NCBI GenBank assembly: GCA_003247185.1
Contig: QKAV01000114.1
Span: 1-32,050, forward strand
Direction: 5' to 3'
DNA length: 32,050 nt
Source of the DNA: Crocinitomicaceae bacterium
Lineage (GTDB): Bacteria; Bacteroidota; Bacteroidia; Flavobacteriales_D; Crocinitomicaceae
Shown here: positions 7,261 to 15,665 of the stretch, in pieces
Layout: the number at the start of each line of letters is the position of its first letter
Numbering within the stretch: the first letter of the stretch is position 1
Program-made: the position numbers and the translations under genes
Notes under the pieces: generated by a model
What the model saw: only the letters and a program-made list of their open reading frames with translations
Told to the model about the DNA's origin: nothing
The model's database searches: none

Positions 7261-8070
7261 CTACTTCTCCTTCACCAAATTAAAATTCGCACCGAATACG
7301 CCATTTACCTGGGCAAAGAAAAAATGCTGTGCAGCTCTGTCTGACTTATACATTGTTGTACGGATGTCCGGCATGTGGATGAAACCACCTTTCGCTTCGA
7401 ACTGAATAAAGAAATGTTTGAAAAAAGAAAAATGAACCCCTCCCATAATTCCCATTCCATATCCTGCCAAATGGAATTCATCGTAGCGGGGATTGTTGAG
7501 CAGGGTAGTATTTGTTCGGGGCAACAAAAATCCTACACCTCCTCCTACGCGCGTTTCGATTCTGAATTTTTCCCGGGCAAACAGGATATCACTTCTTCTA
7601 ATCTCAATGTTTTCATAGTTCAAACCATCCGTGTGTTCGAAGAGCAGGAAATCCGGTGAAAGGTTGATCGTGTCATTATCATACGTTCCGTCGTAAGGTG
7701 TTTGCGATTTTTGAATGTACCCGTTGATGATTACATCCTGATAGTTTCGCATGACATATTTCATGTGGTCTGCTCCAAAGGAAATATCGTATTTATCGTT
7801 CAAAAAGACCCCTATTCTCAAATTGTACTGTGGAATGGTCATGTATGAAGGATTGAAGTATACCTTGGAGTTAAAAGGAGAAGGGCGGTCTTTTGCAACT
7901 ACCTTATCTAATGTGAAGTCATAAGCGTCGCCATGAAAACGAATATCAGATTTGGAATAGGCTCCCCGGTTCCATCCCCAGTAAACGTACATTTCACCTT
8001 TACGATGGTATGTTTCCTGTGCATTTGTTAAGAAGGATGTGAAAATAAAGAGTGGGAGTAATATGCGCAT
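7261..8070 (-). CDS. outer-membrane beta-barrel-like protein, function unknown
   Basis: A 269-residue exported protein. The signal peptide is MRILLPLFIFTSFLTNAQ with likely cleavage after Ala17 (NA/Q). The rest is rich in aromatic and alternating polar/hydrophobic residues, with glycine-rich turns (VGGGVGFLLP, GYGMGIMGG), and finishes with strands like those of small outer-membrane barrels (FFAQVNGVFGANFNLV). I do not recognise a specific family. I chose ATG at 8070 because it gives a standard signal peptide and is preceded 16 bases upstream by a perfect TAnnTTTG element. The open frame continues to 8220, but that extension has no signal or domain character. Confidence 0.7.
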   Translation of the reverse strand: MRILLPLFIFTSFLTNAQETYHRKGEMYVYWGWNRGAYSKSDIRFHGDAYDFTLDKVVAKDRPSPFNSKVYFNPSYMTIPQYNLRIGVFLNDKYDISFGADHMKYVMRNYQDVIINGYIQKSQTPYDGTYDNDTINLSPDFLLFEHTDGLNYENIEIRRSDILFAREKFRIETRVGGGVGFLLPRTNTTLLNNPRYDEFHLAGYGMGIMGGVHFSFFKHFFIQFEAKGGFIHMPDIRTTMYKSDRAAQHFFFAQVNGVFGANFNLVKEK

Positions 8071-8085
8071 GATCAAGAATTTGGG

Positions 8086-8093
8086 CAAAAATA
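8086..8093 (-). promoter_or_regulatory. candidate -7 element (TATTTTTG) of the outer-membrane protein gene
   Basis: TATTTTTG on the minus strand matches TAnnTTTG and ends 15 bases before the ATG at 8070, giving a predicted leader near ten bases. This supports the shorter start over the one at 8220. No clear -33 TTG is present. Confidence 0.5.
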
Positions 8094-8187
8094 CGAAGGA
8101 GCAGGGATATGAGACATGAGAAAAGTCACTTTTTAAGTGGGGAGGAAAATTAAGTTCGGTTTTCATATACAGGTAAAAACAGATACT

Positions 8188-8207
8188 ACTACGTGTTTTT
8201 CCGTAGT
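8188..8207. repeat. short hairpin in the divergent intergenic region
   Basis: ACTACG (8188-8193) and CGTAGT (8202-8207) form a 6-bp perfect stem with an 8-base loop. It lies between the two divergent candidate promoters of the 8.1-8.3 kb region. It is too weak for a terminator; a protein-binding role is possible but unsupported. Confidence 0.3.
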
Positions 8208-8279
8208 CTTTCATCAACACATCTACCTATTTTGATTAATCATGACGTATGATCTGCCAGTAATGCGTTTAAGTCAGGA

Positions 8280-8287
8280 TACTTTTG
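8280..8287 (+). promoter_or_regulatory. candidate -7 element (TACTTTTG) of the SiaC-like gene
   Basis: TACTTTTG fully matches TAnnTTTG and ends 19 bases before the ATG at 8307, predicting a leader of about 13 bases. No good -33 TTG is found at the usual distance. Confidence 0.5.
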
Positions 8288-8306
8288 AATCATAAAACAA
8301 CGTAAA

Positions 8307-8663
8307 ATGGCATTCACACTTAACACTGAAACAAGAAACCACATTTTCTTCACCAGAAATGGTCACGAACTTAATGTAGGGGGCAGGAGCCTTTGGTTTA
8401 ATTGCGCCAATGAATGGAACTCAATCTTCAACCGGGCAAATGATTTGATGAAAAAGAGCAAGGTGATCGATATGGATTTAAGCCTGTCTTTTGAAATGGT
8501 AGATTCCAAATCAATGCCGAAATTGATTGAATTCATCAAAGGATTCAAATCCCACAGCAAAGGTGATCTGATCTGGAATTACGATGATGAGGATATGAAA
8601 GACCTGGGTGAAGATCTGGAAGAAATCCTAGGCGTTCACTTTAAATTCAAGCAAGCAAGCTGA
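8307..8663 (+). CDS. SiaC-like (DUF1987) regulatory protein lacking the usual phospho-threonine
   Basis: A 118-residue cytosolic protein. By eye it matches the SiaC family of small STAS-like phosphoproteins that act with a SiaB-type kinase and SiaA-type phosphatase in Pseudomonas. Matching landmarks are the early GGRS (residues 25-28), the central strand-helix SFEMVDSKSMPKLIEFI (61-77), and the C-terminal IWNYDDEDMKDLGEDLEE followed by LGVHF. In typical members the central motif reads FNT(A/S)SSK and the threonine is phosphorylated. Here it reads FEMVDSK, so Met64 takes the threonine position. Ser67 and Ser69 could still accept phosphate, or the protein may be phosphorylation-independent. No kinase or phosphatase partner is adjacent. 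Its stop directly abuts the stop of the convergent methyltransferase. Confidence 0.6.
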   Translation: MAFTLNTETRNHIFFTRNGHELNVGGRSLWFNCANEWNSIFNRANDLMKKSKVIDMDLSLSFEMVDSKSMPKLIEFIKGFKSHSKGDLIWNYDDEDMKDLGEDLEEILGVHFKFKQAS

Positions 8664-9377
8664 TCAGATACTTTTTCCCAGAGCGAACATGGTCGGTGAT
8701 TTACTCAAATCATAAGCTTTTTCCCGCCATTGCTTTACATTCATCGTATTGATGCGCTCTGAAGAAAGTGTAATATTACTCGCAACACAAAGCTCCGTAT
8801 GATCGGCTAACTCGTTCAGTAAATCTTCCAGTACATTCATATTGCGGAAAGGAGTGTCCATGAACAAGTGCGTTATTCCATTCCTGTGAACATCCATCTC
8901 CATCTGCTTCAAAACTCTTACACGCTCCTTACGATCTTTGGGTAAATAACCGTGAAAGCTGAATTCCTGTCCGGAAAACCCCGAAGCCATCAAGGCCATA
9001 AGAATAGAATTTGGTCCGACCAGTGGTTTAACAATTATTCCCATTTTGTGGGCTTCAGCAACAACGGAGCCACCTGGGTCAGCCACTCCCGGACAACCCG
9101 CTTCTGAGATTACAGCAATGTTTTTTCCTTCTAAACAAGGTTTAAGATAAGTTGCGATATCACCTCTGTTTGTGTGCTTGTTTAATTCATAAAATACAGA
9201 ATCGTCAATCGGGAAATTCCGATCGGCCTTTCTGAGAAAACGACGTGCACTTCTGAGATCTTCTACTATAAAATAACGCAATTCCGATGCTAAGCTGATC
9301 ACATCATTAGGTAAAATATCACTTACCTGTTCTCCGCCGAGTGTATTTGGCAGCATATATACGATTCCCTTAGCCAT
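8664..9377 (-). CDS. SAM-dependent methyltransferase, tetrapyrrole methylase/RsmI-related
   Basis: A 237-residue class III (tetrapyrrole methylase fold) methyltransferase related to RsmI, which 2'-O-methylates C1402 of 16S rRNA. The motif SEAGCPGVADPG (residues about 92-103) matches the RsmI SDAGxPxIxDPG loop, followed by VGPNSI like the family GPSA/GPNS motif. It departs from canonical RsmI near the N-terminus: RsmI begins with GTLY(L)VATPIGN, whereas this starts GIVYMLPNTLGG. It belongs to a shorter subgroup common in Bacteroidota whose exact substrate I cannot state. Its first 8 bases overlap the end of the upstream phosphatase gene, so the two form an operon. Confidence 0.8.
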   Translation of the reverse strand: MAKGIVYMLPNTLGGEQVSDILPNDVISLASELRYFIVEDLRSARRFLRKADRNFPIDDSVFYELNKHTNRGDIATYLKPCLEGKNIAVISEAGCPGVADPGGSVVAEAHKMGIIVKPLVGPNSILMALMASGFSGQEFSFHGYLPKDRKERVRVLKQMEMDVHRNGITHLFMDTPFRNMNVLEDLLNELADHTELCVASNITLSSERINTMNVKQWREKAYDLSKSPTMFALGKSI

Positions 9378-9831
9378 GTTGAATTTTTTGCATAATTACA
9401 TCTGTAGCGGCATCTAACATGTTGTAGACGTCTATAAATCCTTGTTCTCCGCCAAAATACGGATCCGGAACTTCCATTGCACTTCCGGGCTGTAATTCTT
9501 CCAGAATTAATTTCACTTTCGCTTTATCAGAATCATTTCTGGCAAGTTGGACAACATTGTTGTAATTACTGGAGTCCATTACGTAAATGAGATCGAATTC
9601 ACTGAAGTCACTTTGTTTGAATTGTCTTGCCCGCAGGGTATCGATTGGTGTCCCCAGTTGTTTTGCTGTTGCTCTCATCCGGTGGTCAGGAGCCTCGCCT
9701 ACATGGAAATCAGATGTCCCGGCTGAGTCTACTTCTATATTTAATCCTGCTTCTCTGACTTTTTTTCGCAACAAACCATCCGCCATCGGAGAGCGACAAA
9801 TGTTCCCCAAACATACCATCAATACTTTCAT
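9370..9831 (-). CDS. low-molecular-weight protein tyrosine phosphatase
   Basis: Removes phosphate from phosphotyrosine (and possibly phosphoarginine) in proteins. The 153-residue length is typical. The catalytic loop C-x5-R is at residues 7-13 (CLGNICR) followed by Ser14, and the general acid is Asp123 in VPDPYFGG. Cytosolic, no signal peptide. The gene overlaps the following methyltransferase gene by 8 bp, implying co-expression. The only promoter-like element close by is TAATTTTA at 9843-9836 on the minus strand, one base off the TAnnTTTG consensus. The target is unknown; a tyrosine kinase partner is not in the window. Confidence 0.92.
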   Translation of the reverse strand: MKVLMVCLGNICRSPMADGLLRKKVREAGLNIEVDSAGTSDFHVGEAPDHRMRATAKQLGTPIDTLRARQFKQSDFSEFDLIYVMDSSNYNNVVQLARNDSDKAKVKLILEELQPGSAMEVPDPYFGGEQGFIDVYNMLDAATDVIMQKIQHG

Positions 9832-9994
9832 GTTGTAAAATTAAAGACTTATATAGAATATTCGATACATCTATTCCGTTATATAATAGAAGTTAGCAAA
9901 ATGTTCATTCACAGGTAAAAAACTTGTCACTAAACCAACGATTACAGTTATACCTACGTCTAATAGATAGCTACATATTCTAATTCTTACCACC
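9832..9994. other. 163-bp divergent intergenic region upstream of rpoD
   Basis: AT-rich gap between the divergent phosphatase gene and rpoD. It contains repeated ATATAG/TATAATAG-like words and the palindrome GAATATTC, but no perfect TAnnTTTG facing rpoD. A sigma-70-like pair, TTGTCA (9923 region) and TATACC with a 19-base spacer, can be seen but is unconvincing. I assign no promoter. Confidence 0.4.
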
Positions 9995-10864
9995 ATGAGA
10001 CAATTAAAAATCACAAAACAAGTTACCAATCGGGAGACAGCCTCTCTCGACAAGTACTTGCAGGAAATTGGTCGCGTTGAATTGTTGACAGCTGATGACG
10101 AGGTTGAGTTGGCACGTAAAATACGTGAAGGGGACAGGGCAGCATTGGAACGTTTGACTAAAGCGAACTTACGTTTTGTTGTTTCAGTGGCCAAGCAATA
10201 TCAGAATCAGGGCATGTCACTACCGGATCTGATCAACGAAGGAAACCTCGGACTGATTAAAGCAGCTGAACGTTTCGATGAAACGCGTGGATTTAAGTTC
10301 ATTTCGTATGCCGTTTGGTGGATTCGCCAGTCGATTCTTCAGGCTTTGGCAGAACAGGCACGTATTGTTCGTTTACCGCTCAATAAGATTGGAACGATAA
10401 ATAAGATCAACAGAGCTTATTCGGAATTGGAGCAGAAGTTTGAGCGCCCGCCTTCAGCAGAAGAACTGGCAGAATTTCTTGAATGCACAATAGCAGACGT
10501 ACATCAATCGTTAAAGAATAGCGGACGACACGTTTCAATGGATGCACCGTTGGTAGAAGGTGATGAATCTTCGTCTTCGATGTATGATGTTCTTCCGAAT
10601 GATTCTTTACCCGGTCCGGAAAAGGAATTGGTTATAGAATCGCTGAGAAAGGACATTGAGCGTTCACTTTCCACGTTAACAGCACGAGAAGGCGATGTGG
10701 TTCGACTCTATTTCGGGTTAAATGGAAAGCACCCGTTGACACTTGAGGAAATAGGGGAACGTTTTGAATTAACAAGAGAAAGAGTAAGACAAATTAAAGA
10801 AAAGGCGATCCGTCGCCTCAAACATACCTCCCGAAGCCGGATGTTACAATCATACCTAGGTTAA
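9995..10864 (+). CDS. rpoD: primary RNA polymerase sigma factor (RpoD/SigA family)
   Basis: The housekeeping sigma factor of the Bacteroidota type, 289 residues. It lacks region 1.1 and the large non-conserved insert of E. coli RpoD. Region 1.2 is at about 17-50 ([10 protein letters not shown]). Region 2 is at about 55-125, with [18 protein letters not shown] for core binding and the aromatic [15 protein letters not shown] segment for -10 melting and recognition. Region 3 is at about 130-200. Region 4.2 helix-turn-helix is at about 248-276 ([20 protein letters not shown]). A factor of this type recognises the TAnnTTTG -7 elements found elsewhere in this window. No TAnnTTTG is seen in its own 160-bp upstream gap. 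Its stop shares the palindrome TTAA with the stop of convergent priA. Confidence 0.95.
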   Translation: MRQLKITKQVTNRETASLDKYLQEIGRVELLTADDEVELARKIREGDRAALERLTKANLRFVVSVAKQYQNQGMSLPDLINEGNLGLIKAAERFDETRGFKFISYAVWWIRQSILQALAEQARIVRLPLNKIGTINKINRAYSELEQKFERPPSAEELAEFLECTIADVHQSLKNSGRHVSMDAPLVEGDESSSSMYDVLPNDSLPGPEKELVIESLRKDIERSLSTLTAREGDVVRLYFGLNGKHPLTLEEIGERFELTRERVRQIKEKAIRRLKHTSRSRMLQSYLG

Positions 10865-13338
10865 GCGGGATCAACATCAATCACAACGCGAGTTGATTTA
10901 TTCGAAGGAACGCTATAAAACCGGTCTACATACTGGTGAATGCGTTCCTTTACCTTTTTATCAGGTGCCGTTCGTTCAATCTTTAGTACGATTGTTTTAA
11001 GATAAAAATTCTGAATGCGCTTGATTAATGGGAATTCCGGTCCCAGCACTCGCTCTTTAAATGTTTCGCGCAATAGGGCTGCAAAGGATTCTGCAGCATT
11101 GTTCAGATGATTCTCATCCCTGTTTTTCAAGGTGATCTCAATCAATTTATAGTGAGGCGGATAAAAGAAATTACCGCGTTCGATCAACTCACTTTTAGCG
11201 AAGCCTTCATAATCATATTCGATGATCTTTTGAATCACCCAATGATCCGGATCACCGGTTTGTACAATCACTTTTCCTCGTTTCTCTCTTCTGCCAGCGC
11301 GACCGGCAACCTGTGTGATTAACTGGAAGGTGCGTTCAAATGCTCTGAAATCACTTCGGTTTAACAGCATGTCGGCATCGATAACCCCAACGAGGTTTAC
11401 GTTATCGAAATCAAGTCCCTTCGTAACCATTTGGGTACCAATCAGGATGTCAATTGCACCGGCGCCAAATTCTTCAATGATAGTCGCATACGCGTTTTTT
11501 GAACGGGTAGTGTCCAGATCCAGACGCCTCACGACCTTTTCAGGAAATAGCATCTGAATTTCATCTTCGATTTTTTCCGTACCATATCCGATCATTTTTA
11601 AGCGATTGCTTCCACAGGAATGGCATGTTCCCATTGGGGCAGAGTTGAATCCACAATAGTGACAGCGCAAACTATTATTGTGTTTATGATAGGTAAGAGA
11701 AACATCACAATGCTGGCATTTTGGAGTCCAGTTACAGACTTCACACGACCATAAGGGGGAATAGCCACGGCGGTTTTGAAAAAGAATCACCTGTTCTCCT
11801 TCGTCAAGTACGGCTTTCATTTCATCCAAAAGGAATTTTGTGAATTGTCCCTGGATGCTTTTTTGGCGTCGTTCCTTCTTCAGATCTGCGCACAGAATCT
11901 CAGGCATCAAATGTGCCCCGAATCGTTCGGTTAAGGGTATTAATTTGTACTTGCCTGATAGAGCGTTCTGATAGCTTTCCAGACTTGGAGTTGCGGATCC
12001 GAGAAGAATGTTCGCTTGGAATTGTTTTGCCAGGACAACAGCAGCATCCCGTGCATTGTATCTGGGGGAGGGATCATATTGTTTGAAGGTCGATTCATGT
12101 TCTTCATCAACAATGATCAGCCCGAGATCCCGATAAGGCAAAAAGATGGAGGAGCGTGCGCCTAAAATAATCCGGAATTTGTTCGGATCGTTCTGAAGCA
12201 CATGTTGCCAAATCTCGACTCGTTCATTTTGATTGAACTTGGAGTGATAAACGCCTATCTGATCCCCAAAGTAACGTGATAAACGTTCTATCAATTGAGT
12301 TGTAAGCGCAATTTCAGGCAAGAGGAAAAGAACCTGTTTTCCCAGATCCAATTGTTCCTGGATCAGTTGCACATAGATTTCAGTCTTACCGCTTCCTGTT
12401 ACGCCATGAAGTAAACAAACCCGATCGTTTTCAAATCCTTCATGAATGGCAGCTAACGCCGTTGACTGTGCCTCGGATAATGCTTTGAATTGAACTCCCG
12501 TTTCTTCATTATCCTCAAATCTGGAAATCTGCATCTTTTCCTGCAGTATGATTCCGTTCTTTTCAAGTGTGTTTAATGACGATTGAGATATTCCCTCATC
12601 TGTCAATGTCTTTCGCAGAACAGGCTCGCAGTTTCCATTTTGGTAGTTTCCTTCTTTTAAAATGGCAAGAAGTGCTTCTAATTGCTTGCCTTTTCCTTTG
12701 GAATGATCGAGGGTGGCGATGATTTCTTCCAACTCTTCTTCATTAGAGGAATTCAGTAAAACAAAAACGGCACTTTTAGGCGTGTATTTGTATTTCAGTT
12801 CTTCCTGAGTGATGATAACCTTCTTTTCTATCAGGTTTTTCACAATAGGTTGTACCGTTTTTATACCTAGGATCTCTGAAAGTTCTTTCAGGTTCAGTGT
12901 CTCCCTGACATTTAATATGTGATAGATCTCGTCCTCGCGCTCTGTAAGGAAACGTGCTTCATACTGGTAATCGGGATGCAACACGATATTTGTTTCACTT
13001 GCCAACTTGAAGTTGGAAGGAAGGGCGGCATTCATTACATCTCCAACCGGAGCCATGTAATATTCTGACATCCATTGCCAGAATTTGTATTGTTTACCTG
13101 TGATAATCGGGAAATCATCAAGTATGTGCTCAACATATTTTGCCGTGTAATTGGCTGGCACCTGCTCATGGACTCTGGTAATGATTCCGGTAACCAGTTT
13201 TGATCTCCCGAAAGGAACAATAACCCGGCATCCTTCCTGCGCGTGGTCATTCAGATCGAATGGGATTCGATACGTGAATTCATTGTACACAGGTACGGGC
13301 AGTAAAACGTCTGCAAAAAGCGTCTTCCTTTCAGGCAT
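10861..13338 (-). CDS. priA: primosomal protein N' (replication restart helicase PriA)
   Basis: The 3'-to-5' DNA helicase that recognises stalled forks and reloads the replisome. The 825-residue length is somewhat above E. coli PriA. The N-terminal 3'-flap-binding domain occupies about 1-110. The helicase has Walker A GVTGSGKT at 312-319 and the DEAH-type box DEEH at 411-414. Eight cysteines (532, 535, 541, 544, 559, 562, 572, 575) form the two zinc sites, and GRAGR of motif VI follows further on. The ATG at 13338 lies 26 bases from the end of the upstream lipoprotein gene and no clear promoter is seen between them, so it may be co-transcribed. It ends tail-to-tail with rpoD, sharing TTAA. 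Confidence 0.95.
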   Translation of the reverse strand: MPERKTLFADVLLPVPVYNEFTYRIPFDLNDHAQEGCRVIVPFGRSKLVTGIITRVHEQVPANYTAKYVEHILDDFPIITGKQYKFWQWMSEYYMAPVGDVMNAALPSNFKLASETNIVLHPDYQYEARFLTEREDEIYHILNVRETLNLKELSEILGIKTVQPIVKNLIEKKVIITQEELKYKYTPKSAVFVLLNSSNEEELEEIIATLDHSKGKGKQLEALLAILKEGNYQNGNCEPVLRKTLTDEGISQSSLNTLEKNGIILQEKMQISRFEDNEETGVQFKALSEAQSTALAAIHEGFENDRVCLLHGVTGSGKTEIYVQLIQEQLDLGKQVLFLLPEIALTTQLIERLSRYFGDQIGVYHSKFNQNERVEIWQHVLQNDPNKFRIILGARSSIFLPYRDLGLIIVDEEHESTFKQYDPSPRYNARDAAVVLAKQFQANILLGSATPSLESYQNALSGKYKLIPLTERFGAHLMPEILCADLKKERRQKSIQGQFTKFLLDEMKAVLDEGEQVILFQNRRGYSPLWSCEVCNWTPKCQHCDVSLTYHKHNNSLRCHYCGFNSAPMGTCHSCGSNRLKMIGYGTEKIEDEIQMLFPEKVVRRLDLDTTRSKNAYATIIEEFGAGAIDILIGTQMVTKGLDFDNVNLVGVIDADMLLNRSDFRAFERTFQLITQVAGRAGRREKRGKVIVQTGDPDHWVIQKIIEYDYEGFAKSELIERGNFFYPPHYKLIEITLKNRDENHLNNAAESFAALLRETFKERVLGPEFPLIKRIQNFYLKTIVLKIERTAPDKKVKERIHQYVDRFYSVPSNKSTRVVIDVDPA

Positions 13339-13364
13339 ACGCTAAATTAAGAAATGTTCTCTGT

Positions 13365-14483
13365 TTAATTACAAGCCCAGGACTCAGGAGTTGGTAATAA
13401 ATCCTGCGCATGTTGACTACAGAAAAGATAAGGTCCTGTGATGGAGCCGATACATAAATATTCTGTGGACGGAACATCCAGACATCTTACAAATTGCGAT
13501 GAAGGTGTAGAGAAGTCGTGATGAACAGAATACGTAAAACGGGAAGAGAAAATTCCAATCACGGGGTGCTCATTTGTTGCCGCCAGATTGGTATACGTTG
13601 GTTTGTTTTGCGCAAGTGACGTACTAGGCTCATTAACCAGCATATAATTATAAAGATCCTGCGATCCTCCCACTACTTTTACAGTAAGTCCTGTAAAGTT
13701 CCGTTTATCGGTCAGAGGATTTCCGTAATTGGCACAATGGTTTGCTATTTGCGTATAAAAAGTTTCACCTATTGCAGAGAAAGATTTTGTATTTCCTGGC
13801 TCACAATCTGTTTCGCCTAATTTCCAGCTTACGGTCTGAGGTGTTTCACTTGCGCCAATAAATTCGGAATACTCAATATCCATTGAACAATTGACAACGT
13901 ACGCAGTACCGACATTTACGTTAATAACGTTGGTTTTAAACTCCGTTAAATTCTTAGCAAATTTGAAGGAATAGGATTGGTTGTCCGTACTGGTGGTAAT
14001 ACCACTTACAAGATCGGTTTCTCCTGTTACAGCAAACAAACCGTTGTTAATGTTCGCATTCAGACGGTATGTGGCGTTGGCATTTAAAGATGCACCTGTG
14101 GCAGATGAACTGTTATCAATGCTTTTCGAATAGAATACGTAAACTTTTTGTTCCGGATTATAGAAAACACCGTCTTTTTTATCCGTGATCAACGTATCTT
14201 TTAATGTCCATTTTCTTCCAGTAGGAACATCATTAATAAATTCGGTAACGGTAGCGTCAACCTGATCGAAATAACTTGAATCAGCTACCTGAGCTATTTG
14301 TAATGAGTTTCCTGGTCCTATGAAAGCGCGTGTGATTTTGATCATGTGAACACTATCACTTTGATCCAATAATCCGTAAATCACTGCCGTTTCTTTGAAT
14401 TCACCGACTAAATCTACCTCCTCTTTGCAAGAGAATAGTACAAGTACAACAGGTAATAAGACAAGGAGAAGTTTTGTTTTCAT
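13365..14483 (-). CDS. lipoprotein, possibly DUF4249-like
   Basis: A 372-residue exported lipoprotein. The signal peptide ends in a lipobox with Cys19 (LFSC) followed by KEEVDL, so it should be anchored in a membrane. The mature part is beta-rich, with repeated strand-turn patterns and no catalytic motif I recognise. The opening (a short acidic stretch, then VIYGLLDQSDSVHMIKI and AFIGPG) resembles DUF4249 lipoproteins, which in Bacteroidota often accompany TonB-dependent receptors, but no receptor is adjacent here. A perfect TAnnTTTG element lies just upstream, so it has its own promoter; priA follows 26 bases after its stop. The lipoprotein call is firm and the family tentative. Confidence 0.7.
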   Translation of the reverse strand: MKTKLLLVLLPVVLVLFSCKEEVDLVGEFKETAVIYGLLDQSDSVHMIKITRAFIGPGNSLQIAQVADSSYFDQVDATVTEFINDVPTGRKWTLKDTLITDKKDGVFYNPEQKVYVFYSKSIDNSSSATGASLNANATYRLNANINNGLFAVTGETDLVSGITTSTDNQSYSFKFAKNLTEFKTNVINVNVGTAYVVNCSMDIEYSEFIGASETPQTVSWKLGETDCEPGNTKSFSAIGETFYTQIANHCANYGNPLTDKRNFTGLTVKVVGGSQDLYNYMLVNEPSTSLAQNKPTYTNLAATNEHPVIGIFSSRFTYSVHHDFSTPSSQFVRCLDVPSTEYLCIGSITGPYLFCSQHAQDLLPTPESWACN

Positions 14484-14500
14484 TTAATTAGCTTAGTTTC

Positions 14501-14508
14501 CAAAAGTA
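14501..14508 (-). promoter_or_regulatory. candidate -7 element (TACTTTTG) of the lipoprotein gene
   Basis: TACTTTTG on the minus strand matches TAnnTTTG and ends 17 bases before the ATG at 14483. It may also drive priA. No clear -33 TTG. Confidence 0.5.
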
Positions 14509-14568
14509 AGAAAAAAGGATGGATTGATCAGACCGTTCGCTCAATAAGAGACTTACTTCAGTCAAAAG

Positions 14569-15636
14569 CTAGTCTTTAACCTTACTTAATCCCATAGCAC
14601 TTAACATCCAATTCGGAAGATGCTTACCCGGTTGACGTTTTTTCAGGTGGATATACCAACCTAACTTTTTCATCACAGGTACTTTATGCGTTTCTACGAA
14701 TTCGATCCAGGCGCCATCCGGGTCCTCAATGTATGCAAATCGTCCGCCGGCTTCTCCCATATCAAATGTGTCACCACTGTCAACCGTAAATTCAAATCCG
14801 TTTGATTCACATTCTTTTTTCAGGGCTTCCATTCCTTGTACATCGAAACACAGGTGAATGAATCCCCAATCTCCCCAGAAACGATTTTCAAAAATGCATT
14901 TGACATCTGTTCGTTCCAATGATTGGATCAATTCAATTTGTGTTGGGCCGAAAAGACGTGCGAACGGACCAAGTCTGGCATCTTTATGTTTCAATAGTAC
15001 ACGGCGGAATTTCCCGTTTCCGGAAGGAAGACCATTGAATTCGGAAAATTGATCCGTTTTATCGTAAACTATGGTTTCATATCCAAGGATATCCTGGTAC
15101 AATTTGAGGGATTTGTCAATGTCAGAAACGCCTATCATAGCTCCGGCAACACCTCCGCATTTTGAAGGGTGTTTGGTGTCTTTGAACCATCCCAGGCCTT
15201 CTACGATGTGAAAGATATTTCCATTTGGGTCTTCCAGAAAATAATTCGGACGTCCATCCGGTCCTGTCTCCACCTCACTCAATAATTTTGCTCCGTTTGC
15301 TTTATGGTATGCGTAGGATGCTTTTACATCTCTTGATTTCATGCGGCAAGCATATAGCCCGTAATCACCGGCCTGAATATCAAATGTAGCTTTTTCCGTA
15401 GGGCGGGAGGTAAACTGCCAGATTTCAAAGCCACCTCCTCCGTCCATACTTACGGCAAGAGTTGCGGTTCTGGAATGTACTTTGTCTCCTGTATATCTGG
15501 TCATAAGCGGAGCATCAGCAGCTTCTTCAAAAATTCGGACATTCATACCGAACATTTTTCTATACCATTTCCAGATTTCCTGAACATTGGGAACTCCAAT
15601 TCCCATTTGTTGAATCCCACAGATGATCTTTTCCAT
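14569..15636 (-). CDS. two-domain VOC (glyoxalase/dioxygenase superfamily) protein
   Basis: A 355-residue protein made of two vicinal-oxygen-chelate domains, at about 1-145 and 160-310, each ending in the typical beta strand with an acidic metal ligand: EDPNGNIFHIVE in the first and EDPDGAWIEFVE in the second. The second domain also carries a histidine strand (FIHLCFDV), so a metal site is likely there. The first domain starts GIQQMGIGVPN and lacks a histidine at that place, so it may be structural. The substrate is unknown; family members include glyoxalases, dioxygenases and epimerases. I chose ATG at 15636 because it sits just after a perfect promoter element. A start at 15666 would overlap the patatin stop codon and add ten poorly conserved-looking residues. 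Confidence 0.8.
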   Translation of the reverse strand: MEKIICGIQQMGIGVPNVQEIWKWYRKMFGMNVRIFEEAADAPLMTRYTGDKVHSRTATLAVSMDGGGGFEIWQFTSRPTEKATFDIQAGDYGLYACRMKSRDVKASYAYHKANGAKLLSEVETGPDGRPNYFLEDPNGNIFHIVEGLGWFKDTKHPSKCGGVAGAMIGVSDIDKSLKLYQDILGYETIVYDKTDQFSEFNGLPSGNGKFRRVLLKHKDARLGPFARLFGPTQIELIQSLERTDVKCIFENRFWGDWGFIHLCFDVQGMEALKKECESNGFEFTVDSGDTFDMGEAGGRFAYIEDPDGAWIEFVETHKVPVMKKLGWYIHLKKRQPGKHLPNWMLSAMGLSKVKD

Positions 15637-15651
15637 AAAACTAATTTGCGG

Positions 15652-15659
15652 CAAATATA
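15652..15659 (-). promoter_or_regulatory. candidate -7 element (TATATTTG) of the VOC gene
   Basis: TATATTTG on the minus strand matches TAnnTTTG. It lies in the 29-bp gap between the patatin stop and the VOC start and ends 15 bases before the ATG at 15636, so the VOC gene can be transcribed independently of the upstream gene. Confidence 0.5.
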
Positions 15660-15665
15660 ATAACA

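Noticed and set aside
8071-8220. N-terminal extension of the outer-membrane protein to 8220
   Set aside because: It precedes a complete signal peptide and would place the TAnnTTTG promoter inside the coding region.
9871-10194. 107-codon minus-strand open frame over the rpoD upstream region and 5' end
   Set aside because: It overlaps conserved sigma-factor regions and has no domain or promoter.
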